From Bifidobacterium cuniculi (GTDB lineage: Bacteria > Actinomycetota > Actinomycetes > Actinomycetales > Bifidobacteriaceae), in the NCBI RefSeq assembly GCF_000741575.1, contig NZ_JGYV01000011.1, forward strand, positions 1-64,000: a stretch of 64,000 nt of DNA. Direction: 5' to 3'. Below the pieces are notes generated by a model. The model did not search any database, had not been told where the DNA came from, and saw only the letters and a list, made by a program, of their open reading frames with translations. Shown here in pieces: positions 44,069-54,000 of the stretch; the first letter of the stretch is position 1, and each line of letters begins with the position of its first letter. Both the position numbers and the translations under genes were made by a program.

Positions 44069-46185
44069 GCAACCCGATCTTCACCAGCGAAAGCGCACGT
44101 GCGTCATGGTGCATCTATGAGTGGAACCGTGACGGCAATGACGGCCACTTCCTTCGCCTGCTGGACCAAGTCACCGATGGTGCCGGGCATACACGCTTCA
44201 TCTGGGTTGCCGACTATCCGCGCATCCGCCCGGGCAATGGCGGCAACCCACTGCAACCACCGCAGCTCTACCACCCACGATGCGTCGATCTTGCCCGCAG
44301 TGCCAACTCCGATTTCGCACTGCTCCGGTGGATACCAAACACCGCAGATCCGTACCGCCCGCGAGTGCTCCTACCGCCCTACGGCATCCATTCACAGGCA
44401 GCTCCGCTCTACGAGATCATCGACTGCCCGAACGTCGACAATGACACTGGCCTGCGCAACGCCTTGGCCCGCGGCGTCCCCTACCATGGCCAACCTACGG
44501 ACCGCATACTGCTGCTCTTTGCCGAGACTTCCGGCACCCTCGAAGCAGCACTGCTGGAACGCAAAGACCTCTCCATCAGCAACAACACACTCCGCCTCGC
44601 CAAGACCGCACCATGGTGTGTCCCACAGATCACCTTGCAGAACGATGACATCCGACGGCTTCCCACCGGACACGGCAATCTTTCCGACCGTCTGGTCTAC
44701 ATCAAACCGACCTTGCCGTCAGCCACGCGCAAGGTGGTCATACGCCCCTTCAGCGCCTATGCACACGATTACGTGCAATGGTTCTTCCGAACCCAGGCGG
44801 CGCTCTCCAAAAGTACCACGACGGACGATATGGTCGCCCTGTTGCAGCTCCTGTTGGAATCACCTGACACTCTGGAGGAATTCCTCGGGACACCACCGCC
44901 CTCCCGGGACCTCTCGCATTTCCACCAGGCAATCAAGGCCTGCGTCGAACCGGCAAAGCAGCAGGCGTCGGGCTTCATCTACGAACTGCTCAAACGCGAC
45001 TCCAAGCTCATGGCGGAGTTCAAGCGGCAGGCACGGCGAGATATCGCCAAAGTCACCGAGCAGGAAGTCGAACGACGTACCAAACACCTCGAAGACCTCG
45101 ACAGACAGTGCGCCAGCAAGGAGCAGGCACTGCACAAACTCGAGCAGCAGGAGTCCCAGGCAAGCGGCCAACTCGTGCGTCGTCGGCAGGAACTCGAAGA
45201 AGCCAAGCGCACGCTCGCCCAACAGGAGGAGCGTCAGCGCGAAGCACTGCAGCAGCTTGAGGAGAACGTCGCCCTCAAGCTCGGGCTGCGCGCACTCGCC
45301 AAGCAGACGACGCCCACCGCTGCAGCCAGCCCGGCATCTTCGCTTCAGTGCACTCCCCTCGCAGCGAAGATGGCCACACGGACGGGGCAGGATCTCACCA
45401 GCGCCATCGCACACAATCTCCGGATGCTCGGCATGGCATCGACCGATGCGACCGGCGACGTCTATCGCCAGCAAACCGAGGCCATGGCCTCGCACTTGCG
45501 CCGCACGCTGATCGCCACTCGCACCCTCTGTGTCGACGGCACCTTGGCCGGCACCGTGGCCAACGCACTGGCCTACGCATTGGGAGGTCAACCCGCACAC
45601 CATACCGGACTCGCCCCGGATTGGCATGACACGAGCGGGCTGGAACACCTGCTGTCCTCTTGCGATGCTTCCGTGGTCATGCTGGACAATGTGTTCGACA
45701 CGGTCAACGAGGCCGCCCTGTTCGCATTGGGTCGGCGGGATGCGCGAACACCCGTGGTCGTCATACCGCTGGGTAGCTATGCCAATATCCGTCTGGCCGC
45801 ACCGGAAATCTGGAACCGTATCTTCTTCGTGCCCACGGACGGCTTCGTGGCGCTTCCTGTCGGCAACGGCGTGCCGGAACATGTCAATCATTCGAGTATC
45901 AGCGCTCCGCCGATCAGCCAGAACGTACTCGCCCAGCTTGCCGACCTGCACAAGCGCACATCGCTGGCGGCGAGCGCCCTGACGATGCCGGCCACGATCA
46001 TGGCCGCACACGCCGGTTCACCGGATGCGTTGCAGTGGATATTGCCGCATCTGTGCATCGAAACCTACGCTGCCCACGGCAGCGAGGCGGCACATGAGCT
46101 GATCGACCGCCTGCATGCGCCGGCCCTGACGGCGCAACTGACTGCACTGCTCGAAAGGATCTGCCATGGCAACCACCTTGCTTGA
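44065..46185 (+). CDS. unknown protein with central coiled coil and degenerate P-loop-like domain
   Basis: 706 residues. The N-terminal 300 residues are a mixed globular region (ASWCIYEWNRDGNDGHFLRL, VADYPRIRPG). Residues about 325-400 are a long charged coiled coil (RRTKHLEDLDRQCASKEQAL...). The C-terminal domain has an AAA-like order: hydrophobic strand plus glycine loop LCVDGTLAGTVANALAYALG, then SVVMLDNVFDTVNE like a Walker B, then VVVIPLG like a sensor strand; the loop lacks the Walker A lysine, so ATP binding is doubtful. Starts inside the stop of the upstream gene and overlaps the next gene by 20 bases, so all three products are probably made in fixed ratio. Confidence 0.65.
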   Translation: MSNPIFTSESARASWCIYEWNRDGNDGHFLRLLDQVTDGAGHTRFIWVADYPRIRPGNGGNPLQPPQLYHPRCVDLARSANSDFALLRWIPNTADPYRPRVLLPPYGIHSQAAPLYEIIDCPNVDNDTGLRNALARGVPYHGQPTDRILLLFAETSGTLEAALLERKDLSISNNTLRLAKTAPWCVPQITLQNDDIRRLPTGHGNLSDRLVYIKPTLPSATRKVVIRPFSAYAHDYVQWFFRTQAALSKSTTTDDMVALLQLLLESPDTLEEFLGTPPPSRDLSHFHQAIKACVEPAKQQASGFIYELLKRDSKLMAEFKRQARRDIAKVTEQEVERRTKHLEDLDRQCASKEQALHKLEQQESQASGQLVRRRQELEEAKRTLAQQEERQREALQQLEENVALKLGLRALAKQTTPTAAASPASSLQCTPLAAKMATRTGQDLTSAIAHNLRMLGMASTDATGDVYRQQTEAMASHLRRTLIATRTLCVDGTLAGTVANALAYALGGQPAHHTGLAPDWHDTSGLEHLLSSCDASVVMLDNVFDTVNEAALFALGRRDARTPVVVIPLGSYANIRLAAPEIWNRIFFVPTDGFVALPVGNGVPEHVNHSSISAPPISQNVLAQLADLHKRTSLAASALTMPATIMAAHAGSPDALQWILPHLCIETYAAHGSEAAHELIDRLHAPALTAQLTALLERICHGNHLA

Positions 46186-46675
46186 CGTCATGGCCGTCGA
46201 CCTGCGCCTGATGCGCGCACCGCGGGAAGGAGATGGCGATTTCGCCTGCCGACTCGCCTACTCGGCACTGCGGTTCTGGATGCAGGCACACTGCATCGAC
46301 GACGGCTACGGCGGCGCACTCGGCATCGCACAGGAGGCGGTGGAGCGCAAGGCGCTGCAGTGGGTGCGGTCCGTGGGGATGGCGTACCCGGAAGTGACCG
46401 CGCGGCTCGTGCCGCGGCTGGTACATGACTACTGCAATGCGCTGGTGGCCGTGGGAGACCTGGCGGTCACCGACGACGGCCTGCTGCGCTGCACGGTGCC
46501 GCACGACGTGACGATCGTGCCGGGCGTGACGACGACGCTGGGGCTGGTGGATCCGTCACAGGAGGATGGCGTGTTGTGCGGGGCGATGGTGGTGCGGGGA
46601 AAGGTCGGGAACCTGAATCGGCTCGGTGGGACGTGGAGGATGCTGTGCGGGTGGGATACAGTGTCACACTGCTGA
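46166..46675 (+). CDS. unknown small protein, third gene of the operon
   Basis: 169 residues; GAAAGGA six bases before ATG 46166, inside the 3' end of the upstream gene. The N-terminal half looks helical (FACRLAYSALRFWMQAHCID, ALGIAQEAVERKALQWVRSV) and the C-terminal half beta-rich (LLRCTVPHDVTIVPGVTTTL). No catalytic motif or transmembrane helix is seen. The stop codon lies in the left arm of a nested inverted repeat (46662-46712) that may terminate the operon. Likely a partner of the coiled-coil protein, from overlap alone. Confidence 0.6.
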   Translation: MATTLLDVMAVDLRLMRAPREGDGDFACRLAYSALRFWMQAHCIDDGYGGALGIAQEAVERKALQWVRSVGMAYPEVTARLVPRLVHDYCNALVAVGDLAVTDDGLLRCTVPHDVTIVPGVTTTLGLVDPSQEDGVLCGAMVVRGKVGNLNRLGGTWRMLCGWDTVSHC

Positions 46676-46712
46676 CGTCACTGCTGATAGCAGTGTGGTT
46701 AGCAGTGTGACA
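46662..46712 (+). terminator. nested inverted repeat at the end of the three-gene operon
   Basis: TGTCACACTGCT (46662-46673) pairs with AGCAGTGTGACA (46701-46712); inside, CACTGCT (46679-46685) pairs with AGCAGTG (46689-46695). CAGTGTG/CACACTG words are thus repeated four times. There is no T run; it overlaps the stop codon. Confidence 0.55.
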
Positions 46713-46746
46713 GTATTGTCTTCGAGACTTGGGACGTCTTCCCTGA

Positions 46747-46912
46747 TTTCAGAATTCCTGAAAAGATTTCTGAATTCCTGATATTTCCGGATAAATCCTG
46801 AAAAGACGAAGCTACCACACTTCACCCCTATTCCGAACACGCCTCAAAACACTCGAATTCCAGGAATCTGCTTATAATTTCAGAATCAGGAAAAATTTCA
46901 GAATTCCTGATA
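46747..46912 (+). promoter_or_regulatory. four palindromic boxes upstream of the AlbA_2 gene
   Basis: TTTCAGAATTCCTGAAA at 46747-46763, TTTCTGAATTCCTGATA at 46767-46783, TTTCAGAATCAGGAAAA at 46878-46894 and TTTCAGAATTCCTGATA at 46896-46912. The second and fourth are followed by the same ATATTTCC(G/A)GATAAATCCTG tail, so two longer direct repeats (46767-46800 and 46896-46929) are present. The region is AT-rich and ends at the ribosome binding site of the AlbA_2 gene: probably operators for autoregulation. Confidence 0.65.
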
Positions 46913-46947
46913 TTTCCAGATAAATCCTGGTTCCGAAAGGAATGCAC

Positions 46948-48591
46948 ATGACTGGCTCCTACGGTAAGGAAGCCTTAGAGCTCGAATTTAAAAGCGACCG
47001 AGACTGCTTGGGCGACACCGAGCTCCTGGAAGCAATCGTAGGGCTTGCGAATTCAAACGGAGGACGCCTCTACTTAGGAGTGGAAGACGACGGGACTCCC
47101 ACGGGACTGCACCCCAAGCATGCGAACACGGACGGCCTTGCCGCCTTCATTGCGAACAACACCAGGCCATCACTTCGGGTCACAGTACGGAAAACGGGCA
47201 ATCCTGAAGTAATAGAGATAACCGTCCCCAAGGCAAGCACCATTGTTTCCACGGAAAGCGGCCGAGCACTACGCCGTAGAATCAAGCATGACGGCACACC
47301 CGAGGCAGTGCCACTTTACCCTTATGAAATGATGGACGCGTGGAGCGACTTACGTACTTTGGATTTCTCCGCACAGGCAGTCCCCGAGGCAACGCGAGAC
47401 GATTTTGACCCTCTGGAACGAGAGCACCTGCGCAAAATCATTGCGCAAAACCCCCAAAGCGACAGGGCCCTACTGGAATTATCCGACGAAGAGCTCGAGC
47501 ATGCCCTAGGACTGGTAAGTGCAGCCGATAATGCGAACACACCGACGTTGACAGGATTACTGCTCTTGGGGAAAGAAGATTCCCTCAGAAGACTTATCCC
47601 CACGCACGCAGCCTCGTTCCAGGTTTTGGAGGGAAGCACCATCAAGGTCAACCGCGATTTTCACGGACCCCTTCTGCAAGTAATCGAACAGATGGGCGAG
47701 ATGCTGGAGCCATGGAACACGGGCACGGAACTGACAATCGGACTTTTCTCCAAAATCGTACCCGACTTCAACAGGAGGGCTTTTCGCGAAGCAATCGTAA
47801 ACGCATTCGGCCATCGAGATTATTCCGTGATGGGCCGCGTCGTAGTGAAGCTAGACGATTGGGGCTTGGAGATATCAAGCCGGGGCAGCTTCATCGAGGG
47901 GATCAGCATCGACAATCTCTTGACCGCCGATCCTCACGGAAGAAACACCATCCTCATGGACGCATTGAAACGTAGCGGACTGGCAGAACGAACCGGGCGT
48001 GGTATAGACCGTATTTTCGCAGGGTCCCTCAATTACGGACGACCATTGCCCGACTACTCAAATTCGAATTCTCAACGAGTGTCGGTATTCATCCCCCGAA
48101 GCGCACCTGACCCGTTATTCGTCGAGATAATCGAGGAAGAACGGGAACGCACGGGAAAGGAATTGCCCATAGAGAGCCTTCTCATCCTCAACAAACTCAA
48201 AGCGGAAGGCAACGCCACTTACATGGATATGGCCGACACTTTGGACATTCTCCCCGCAAAACTGAAGGTCGTGTTAAAGGGCCTTACTGACTCCGGTCTC
48301 ATTGAAGCATCAGGGTCTGGAGAAACACGGTCCTACATGTTGGGATCCAAGGTATACCGTAAAAGCGGGAAAAGCGTGGAATATGTGCGCCAGTCCGCTA
48401 TCGACCGCATCCGTTATCCGGAATTGATCTTGAAACTTGCCACCGAACAGGGACAACTGACCACCACAGACGTGGAAAGACTGTTGGGCGTCTCACACAA
48501 CCAAGCGTATTATCAAATCAACAAATTGGTTGCGGCAGGCACACTGAGGAAGATCGGTTCCAGAAGGAGCGCACATTACGTGAAAGCCTGA
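46948..48591 (+). CDS. AlbA_2 / HATPase_c_4 protein with C-terminal winged helix
   Basis: 547 residues from ATG 46948 (GAAAGG seven bases upstream; ATG 46942 is too close). The N-terminal AlbA_2 (Schlafen-like) domain shows LELEFKSDRD and IVGLANSNGGRLYLGVEDDG. The middle carries the RecG-like C-terminal HATPase pattern REAIVNAFGHRDYS, LEISSRGSFIEGIS and GLAERTGRGIDRIF. The C-terminal 140 residues hold two winged-helix segments (MDMADTLDILPAKLKVVLKGL; TDVERLLGVSHNQAYYQINKL). Such proteins are often annotated as helicase-like but lack helicase motifs; most are probably transcriptional regulators, and some sit in defence islands. The boxes upstream support self-regulation. GC content is lower than in the adjacent operon. 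Confidence 0.8.
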   Translation: MTGSYGKEALELEFKSDRDCLGDTELLEAIVGLANSNGGRLYLGVEDDGTPTGLHPKHANTDGLAAFIANNTRPSLRVTVRKTGNPEVIEITVPKASTIVSTESGRALRRRIKHDGTPEAVPLYPYEMMDAWSDLRTLDFSAQAVPEATRDDFDPLEREHLRKIIAQNPQSDRALLELSDEELEHALGLVSAADNANTPTLTGLLLLGKEDSLRRLIPTHAASFQVLEGSTIKVNRDFHGPLLQVIEQMGEMLEPWNTGTELTIGLFSKIVPDFNRRAFREAIVNAFGHRDYSVMGRVVVKLDDWGLEISSRGSFIEGISIDNLLTADPHGRNTILMDALKRSGLAERTGRGIDRIFAGSLNYGRPLPDYSNSNSQRVSVFIPRSAPDPLFVEIIEEERERTGKELPIESLLILNKLKAEGNATYMDMADTLDILPAKLKVVLKGLTDSGLIEASGSGETRSYMLGSKVYRKSGKSVEYVRQSAIDRIRYPELILKLATEQGQLTTTDVERLLGVSHNQAYYQINKLVAAGTLRKIGSRRSAHYVKA

Positions 48592-48630
48592 TGCCGCCGC
48601 TGGAGCTTCCCCAGAACTACGCCGGCACTC

Positions 48631-49101
48631 TCACCGCCCAGCCAACCATGCCTCCACCGCGGACTTCGCATAGAGTTTCGCATGCTCGGTCATGATGACC
48701 GGCTTGGGGAACGACTTGCTGCGAACCAGCTGCCCCACGCGCTGCCGCGTGACACCGGCCATCCGCGCAATCTCGGCATTGCTGACCACCGGCGGGTACA
48801 GCGGTTCATGCACCATGCGATCGAACTCGTCCTGCGTGAACACCTGTGCCGAGAGCACCGTCAGCTGCATGCCGGGCATGGCGTCCTCGACTGCCGACCG
48901 TGCGGAGACTAGTGCTTCCACCACGCTGGGCGCATTCAGCCCGAGCACCACGCTTCCCTTGGTGCCACCGATATCGAAGGCCGTCACCGCCCCGTACTCG
49001 CCAAGCCGTTCCATGACGTCAAACGCCAGGTCTTCGCTCAGGGATGCGTCACTGGTGAAGTCCAGCACCACGTCCCATTGTTCCTGTTGTTCCTGTTCCA
49101 C
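48631..49101 (-). CDS. helix-turn-helix protein divergent from BREX
   Basis: 156 residues from GTG 49101 (GAGG seven bases upstream). Residues about 1-95 form an unrecognised alpha/beta domain (DVVLDFTSDASLSEDLAFDV, VTAFDIGGTKGSVVLGLNAP). The C-terminus is an excisionase/MerR-like helix-turn-helix (SNAEIARMAGVTRQRVGQLV, then KSFPKPV). It points away from brxA, with 515 bases of dyad-rich sequence between, and may regulate BREX. BREX loci often carry a WYL-type regulator (BrxR); this is not one. Confidence 0.6.
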   Translation of the reverse strand: MEQEQQEQWDVVLDFTSDASLSEDLAFDVMERLGEYGAVTAFDIGGTKGSVVLGLNAPSVVEALVSARSAVEDAMPGMQLTVLSAQVFTQDEFDRMVHEPLYPPVVSNAEIARMAGVTRQRVGQLVRSKSFPKPVIMTEHAKLYAKSAVEAWLAGR

Positions 49102-49616
49102 TCATGTACCTCGTTTCGTGATGACAGAGCGGGTGACGTTTTGACCGCAACGTCACCCAGACCCGCTCACTCCCGGAAGCCACCACGTCGGAGAAGCACC
49201 AAACAGTGTCTGTACCAGTTGACGTCCGAAGGCGTCTTATGGATGGACACTGGAGGGACAGTCCGATCCGGCGGGTAGCACATCCAGCCCTTTTTACTGG
49301 CTTGGATACGCCACCCTTGTTCCCGAAGCTGGTCAAGGAGCGGGGGCGATCTGTTTATCTTTGATGAAATAAACCTTTCGCTCTGTCATTGTCGGTTTGC
49401 GCCGACAATCCAAGAATACGACGCTTGCTTTACTTTGTAAAGTAAGCGTGTCGTTCATGAAAGACGTACTCAAGAGCCTCAAAGGGTTCCACGTGAAACA
49501 GCTGCAATCAACAACAAACCCAACACCGCCACCACCCCAACATCCCGCCCCCGCCGTACCCTGAAATATCCGGCACCCGCAACCGGCAACCCGAGACACC
49601 ACAAGGAGAAGAGGGC
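49102..49616. promoter_or_regulatory. divergent control region of the BREX operon with three dyads
   Basis: Dyad 1: GGGTGACGTT (49131-49140) with AACGTCACCC (49149-49158). Dyad 2: ATTGTCGG (49388-49395) with CCGACAAT (49402-49409). Dyad 3: ACGCTTGCTTTAC (49421-49433) with GTAAAGTAAGCGT (49437-49449), one mismatch, in AT-rich sequence suitable for a promoter or operator. No gene is supported; AAGGAG at the right end is the brxA ribosome binding site. Confidence 0.5.
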
Positions 49617-50321
49617 ATGGCGCTCGCAGCTTCCCGCACCACCGGCGCATTCGGCATGGAGAATCGCCAGGACACCCGATACCGCCTCTCCTTCACCGCC
49701 GGCGCACTGCTGCTCCCCCACGGCCGCGCACTGGCCTCCTACTTCCTCGAACACGCCCCCGCAGAGGTCCTCGACCAAGCACGGCAAACCCCGGAACTCG
49801 GCAGCACCGTCGCCATCATCCGCGCGCAGGCCATCGCCGGCAACGTCCTGGCCATCCAGTCCGAAACCGCCAACGCCCGCTACGTGCGCGAGACCCTCAA
49901 ACGGCTCAGCGCGCTGACCTTCGATGAGCTGACCATCCTCACCGGCGACGACGCCATGCCTTCCGACCGTCGCCTGATCATGTGGCTGGCGATGTGCCGC
50001 TACTACGCTTTCGTCGGCGACTTCGCCACCGACGTACTACGAGAGCGTTTCCTGCTGGGCGAACCGACCGTCACCTTCGACGACTACGCGCGCTTCGTAC
50101 GCAACAAGACCCTGTGGCATCCCGAACTGGAAACGCTCACCGACGCCACCGCCAAGAAGCTGCGTTCCTGCCTGTTCGCCGCAATGGCCGAGGCGGAACT
50201 GCTCACCCGCACGGACCATGCGGTGATGCAAGCCCCGCCCACAGCGCTGCTTGCGCATATACTTGAGGTCAGGCCGGAGTCCTTGGAGTTCCTGCCCATG
50301 AGGAAAACGACCTTGCAGTGA
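49617..50321 (+). CDS. brxA: BREX protein BrxA (DUF1819)
   Basis: 234 residues. It matches BrxA by its N-terminus (YRLSFTAGALLLPHGRALAS), the all-helical pattern of DUF1819, and above all its place as first gene before brxB and brxC. BrxA folds like the NusB RNA-binding protein and is needed for defence in several BREX systems; its exact job is unclear. AAGGAGAAGAGGGCATG gives a strong ribosome binding site. 34 bases separate it from brxB. Confidence 0.88.
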   Translation: MALAASRTTGAFGMENRQDTRYRLSFTAGALLLPHGRALASYFLEHAPAEVLDQARQTPELGSTVAIIRAQAIAGNVLAIQSETANARYVRETLKRLSALTFDELTILTGDDAMPSDRRLIMWLAMCRYYAFVGDFATDVLRERFLLGEPTVTFDDYARFVRNKTLWHPELETLTDATAKKLRSCLFAAMAEAELLTRTDHAVMQAPPTALLAHILEVRPESLEFLPMRKTTLQ

Positions 50322-50355
50322 CAGGAGCTGACGGAAGCAAGGAGAAGGGAGCGCG

Positions 50356-51060
50356 ATGGCGAATGCACCCGAGCAGGTCCGCGCACAGGCGCGCGGACGC
50401 TCCATCGACGGGGAGTTCCGGCAACTGTTCACGATCATGAGCACACGGTCGTTCCGGCACGGCACGAGCACCGGCGGCGAGCAACCCTATTACATCTACG
50501 ACTATCCACCGGCGGAGGAGCTCGACGTACGCCAGCACATCGAGAACCTCATCCGCGACCTGCAGCAGATCACGCCCGCCGATGCCGACGACTACGCGCC
50601 GAGGATCCTGCATCTCGACCTCTACGCCGACGTGGCGCTTCCCATCCTGGAGCAGCGTCATGTCCTGGACCGCCTCCTGGAGCGCGAAGACAACATGCAT
50701 GGGACGGTTTCCGCGAATCCGCAGACCGACCGTTTCCTCAATGTGCTGATCGGCGCCTTGACCGGCGACAGCGACGTGACCGCACGTTTCATCGCCGACC
50801 GGGTCAACGAGGCGCGCGCCGCGCATGAGGCGGACATCGTGTTCCTGACGGGCATCGGCGCCGTCTACCCATACATGCGCGCCCACCTGCTCCTGGAGAA
50901 CCTGCAGGGGTACGTGGACGACTGCCCGCTCGTACTGTTCTACCCGGGCACCTACACGCAAGGCTCGGCGTCCGGTTCGAGCCTGAAGCTGTTCGACGCC
51001 TTGGAGAACAACAACTACTACCGGGCACGGCGACTGCTGAACATGCCCGTTGACGACTAG
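50356..51060 (+). CDS. brxB: BREX protein BrxB (DUF1788)
   Basis: 234 residues. DUF1788 features: YYIYDYPPAEELDVRQHIEN near the start, RILHLDLYADVALPILEQRH, and a C-terminal strand series FLTGIGAVYPYMRAHLLLEN, PLVLFYPGTY. BrxB is an essential small component that interacts with PglZ or BrxC in known systems; the biochemical role is not settled. AAGGAGAAGGGAGCGCGATG precedes it; brxC starts 32 bases after its stop. Confidence 0.9.
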   Translation: MANAPEQVRAQARGRSIDGEFRQLFTIMSTRSFRHGTSTGGEQPYYIYDYPPAEELDVRQHIENLIRDLQQITPADADDYAPRILHLDLYADVALPILEQRHVLDRLLEREDNMHGTVSANPQTDRFLNVLIGALTGDSDVTARFIADRVNEARAAHEADIVFLTGIGAVYPYMRAHLLLENLQGYVDDCPLVLFYPGTYTQGSASGSSLKLFDALENNNYYRARRLLNMPVDD

Positions 51061-51092
51061 GAACACCAAGGAACCAGGGAGGGGAAGGACAA

Positions 51093-54000
51093 ATGGAAGA
51101 TTCCATGACCATGCCGATGCAGGACATCTTCGCCAGGGGCATCGACCAGCAGTTCAACGGGGTCATCAAGGCCAACGACGAGAAGGACCTGACCAACGAG
51201 GTCAACGACTACGTGCTGACCGCGGAGCTGCAATCCAACCTGGAGAAGTTCCTGGACCTGTACAACGATCCAGGCAATCACCAGATCAACGGCGTGTGGA
51301 TCTCCGGCTTCTACGGATCCGGCAAGTCGCACCTGCTCAAGATGATCTCGCACATCATCGGCGACGTGCCCCGCGGCGTGGTCAACCACGGCACCGAATC
51401 CTCCGCCATGAGCCGCAAGGATGTGGTGGAGGCATTCAGGCACAAGGCAACGGAGCAGGGCAATCACTTCTTGGAGGGACAGATTGCGCGCACCTTGACC
51501 ATTCCGACCACGTCCATCCTGTTCAACATCGGCCAGAAGACCAACCAGAACAGTTCCGAAACCGTCATGGACGCCTTCGTGCGCGTCTTCAACGAGACCC
51601 GCGGCTATGCTGGGTCCCAGCCTGCCATCGCCCTGTTCGAACGCGACCTGGACAGGCGGGGATGGCTGGATGACTTCCGGAAGGCCTTCGAGGAAGAGGC
51701 CCCCGAACCTTGGCAGACGGCCCGCAACACGTATGGACTGTGGGATTACGAAATCCGCACCGCCTATGCGAAGGTGACGGGCAAGCCCGTCGAGAACGAC
51801 CTCGTCGGGCAATACGACGCCCAGTACCGCCACTACACGGTCGAGGACTTCACCAACGACGTGATGGCATGGCTCGACCGTCAGGCACCCACCCAGCGGG
51901 TGGTCTTCCTGGTGGACGAAATCGGCCAGTTCATCGGGGATCACACCGAACGCATGCTTGAACTGCAGTCCATCGTGGAAGGCCTGGCCGTCAAGTCCAA
52001 CGGCCGCGCCTGGATGGTCGTCACCTCCCAGGAGGACATGGACGCCATGGTCGGCGACCGCACCAAGCAGCAGAGCTACGACTTCTCCAAGATCGAGGCA
52101 CGCTTCAGGTGCAAGCTCAAGCTCAACAGCACCGACGTGATCGAGGTGATCCAGAAGCGTCTCCTGACCAAGACCGCGCAAGGCGAACAGGCCGTGGGGC
52201 AGCTGTGGGACGAACAGCACGAGAACCTGCGCACCCTCTTCGACTTCGACGACGCCGGCAAGTCGTACAACCACATGAACCATTACGACAGCGAGCAGGC
52301 CTTCGCCGCCAGCTACCCCTTCGTGGACTACCAGTTCCCGCTGCTCCAGAACTCCCTGCGCAAGCTCAGCGAATACAACATGTTCAGCGGCGAATACCAG
52401 TCCGTGGGCGAACGCTCCATGATCTCGGCCATCAACGACGTCCTGCACACCTGCAAGGGCAGCACCGTGGGTGACCTCATGCCTTTCGACCGCCTGTACG
52501 AAGGCATCAGCGACGCCCTCCAGAGCACCGCCACCTACCGCATCCGCGACGCGAAGAAGCAACTGGACCCGCAGTACCGTGACCTGGGCGTCCGAATCCT
52601 CAAGGTGCTCTTGCTCCTCAAGCACGTGGATGGCATGAAGGGCACCGTCCGCAACCTGCGCGTCCTGCTCACCGACCGCTTCAACGAAGACGTGCTGAAT
52701 CTCGAGGAACGCATCAAGGAGACCTTGCAGGAGCTCGAGAAGGGCACCTACATCGAGCGCGTCAGTGACGGATACTCCTACCTGACCAACGATGAGAAGG
52801 ACATCGAGCAGGAGATCAAGAACGTCGAGGTCGACCACGCCGACGTGATCAAGCCCTTCCTGGACATCGTGACCAATGACGTTCTCAAGTCCTCCGGCAA
52901 GGTGGTGTTCGGCCCGCAGCGCAAAGCCTTCAGGTTCGGCCTGGAAATCGACGGAGCACCCCAAAGCACCGGCAAGCCGGATGTCTGGCTCAACCTGGTC
53001 ACCTCCACCGACGAGGCCGACCGTGCACAGGCTGTTCGTCTCAGCTACGGGCGCGAGGACGAACTGGTGGGCCTGCTGGGTGCCGACGACCCCACGCTCT
53101 TCGATGACTTCCGCATGTACCAGAAGACCAACATCTATACCATGCGCACGGATACGAGCGCCCAGTCGGAAATCCGCCGTTCCATCATCACGGGCAAGAT
53201 CAGCACCAACCGCCAGCTCTACGCCGAACTCAAGAAGCGGGTTGCACGGGCGCTCACCGACACCGCCTTCTACCGTAATGGCACGGAGATCCAGATCAAG
53301 GCCAACGATCCCCGTACACGTGTGGACGAAGCCTTGCAGGACATCCTGCGCAAGCTCTATTCCAACTACATGCTCATCGGCGACGCCTCCTACTCGGAAA
53401 ATCAACTGGCACAGGTCATCGCCGATGCCGCTGCAGACGGTGACGGCACCTTGGAAGGCACGGATGCCACCAAGCAGCTCCTGGACGCCCCATCGGAGGA
53501 GATCCTCGCTTGGGTGACACGCAGATATTCGAAGAACGTGACCACCACCGTGCAGGAGATCGTGACGACGTTCGACGCCCGCCCCTACGGCTGGCCCGTC
53601 GCTGCCACGCTCACCTGCCTGGCATACCTGTATGGCACAGGACGCATCACGTTGGAGTTCGACGGCAAGCCCGTGGCCCGGACCGAAGCGGCGCGGCTGT
53701 TGCGCGATACGCGCCGTCGGGATGCCGTACTCGTGTCCATTCCCAAGGTGTACGACCAGCAGAAGGTGCAGCGGCTACGGTCCTTTGCCCGCGATTACCT
53801 GCCTTCGACCAACCAGGCAAGCAGCGAAACCAGCCCAGCGGACCTTGCCGCACAGGTCAAGGCCGGACTGCAGCAGCGCTTGCAGGAACTAAAGACGATC
53901 AAGGACACCCAACAGGCAAAGTTCCCCTTCGTGGACCAGCTTGCAGATCCCATCGATCGACTTGAGCAGGTAGCCAGCAAGAACGAAACATGGCTGATCG

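Noticed and set aside
46948..48591. RecG-like DNA helicase
   Set aside because: Similarity is limited to the AlbA_2 and HATPase_c_4 domains; no helicase Walker A or DEAD/DExH motif is present.
51057..53405. 782-codon minus-strand frame inside brxC
   Set aside because: brxC has Walker motifs and operon context; the reverse frame has no motif or start signal.
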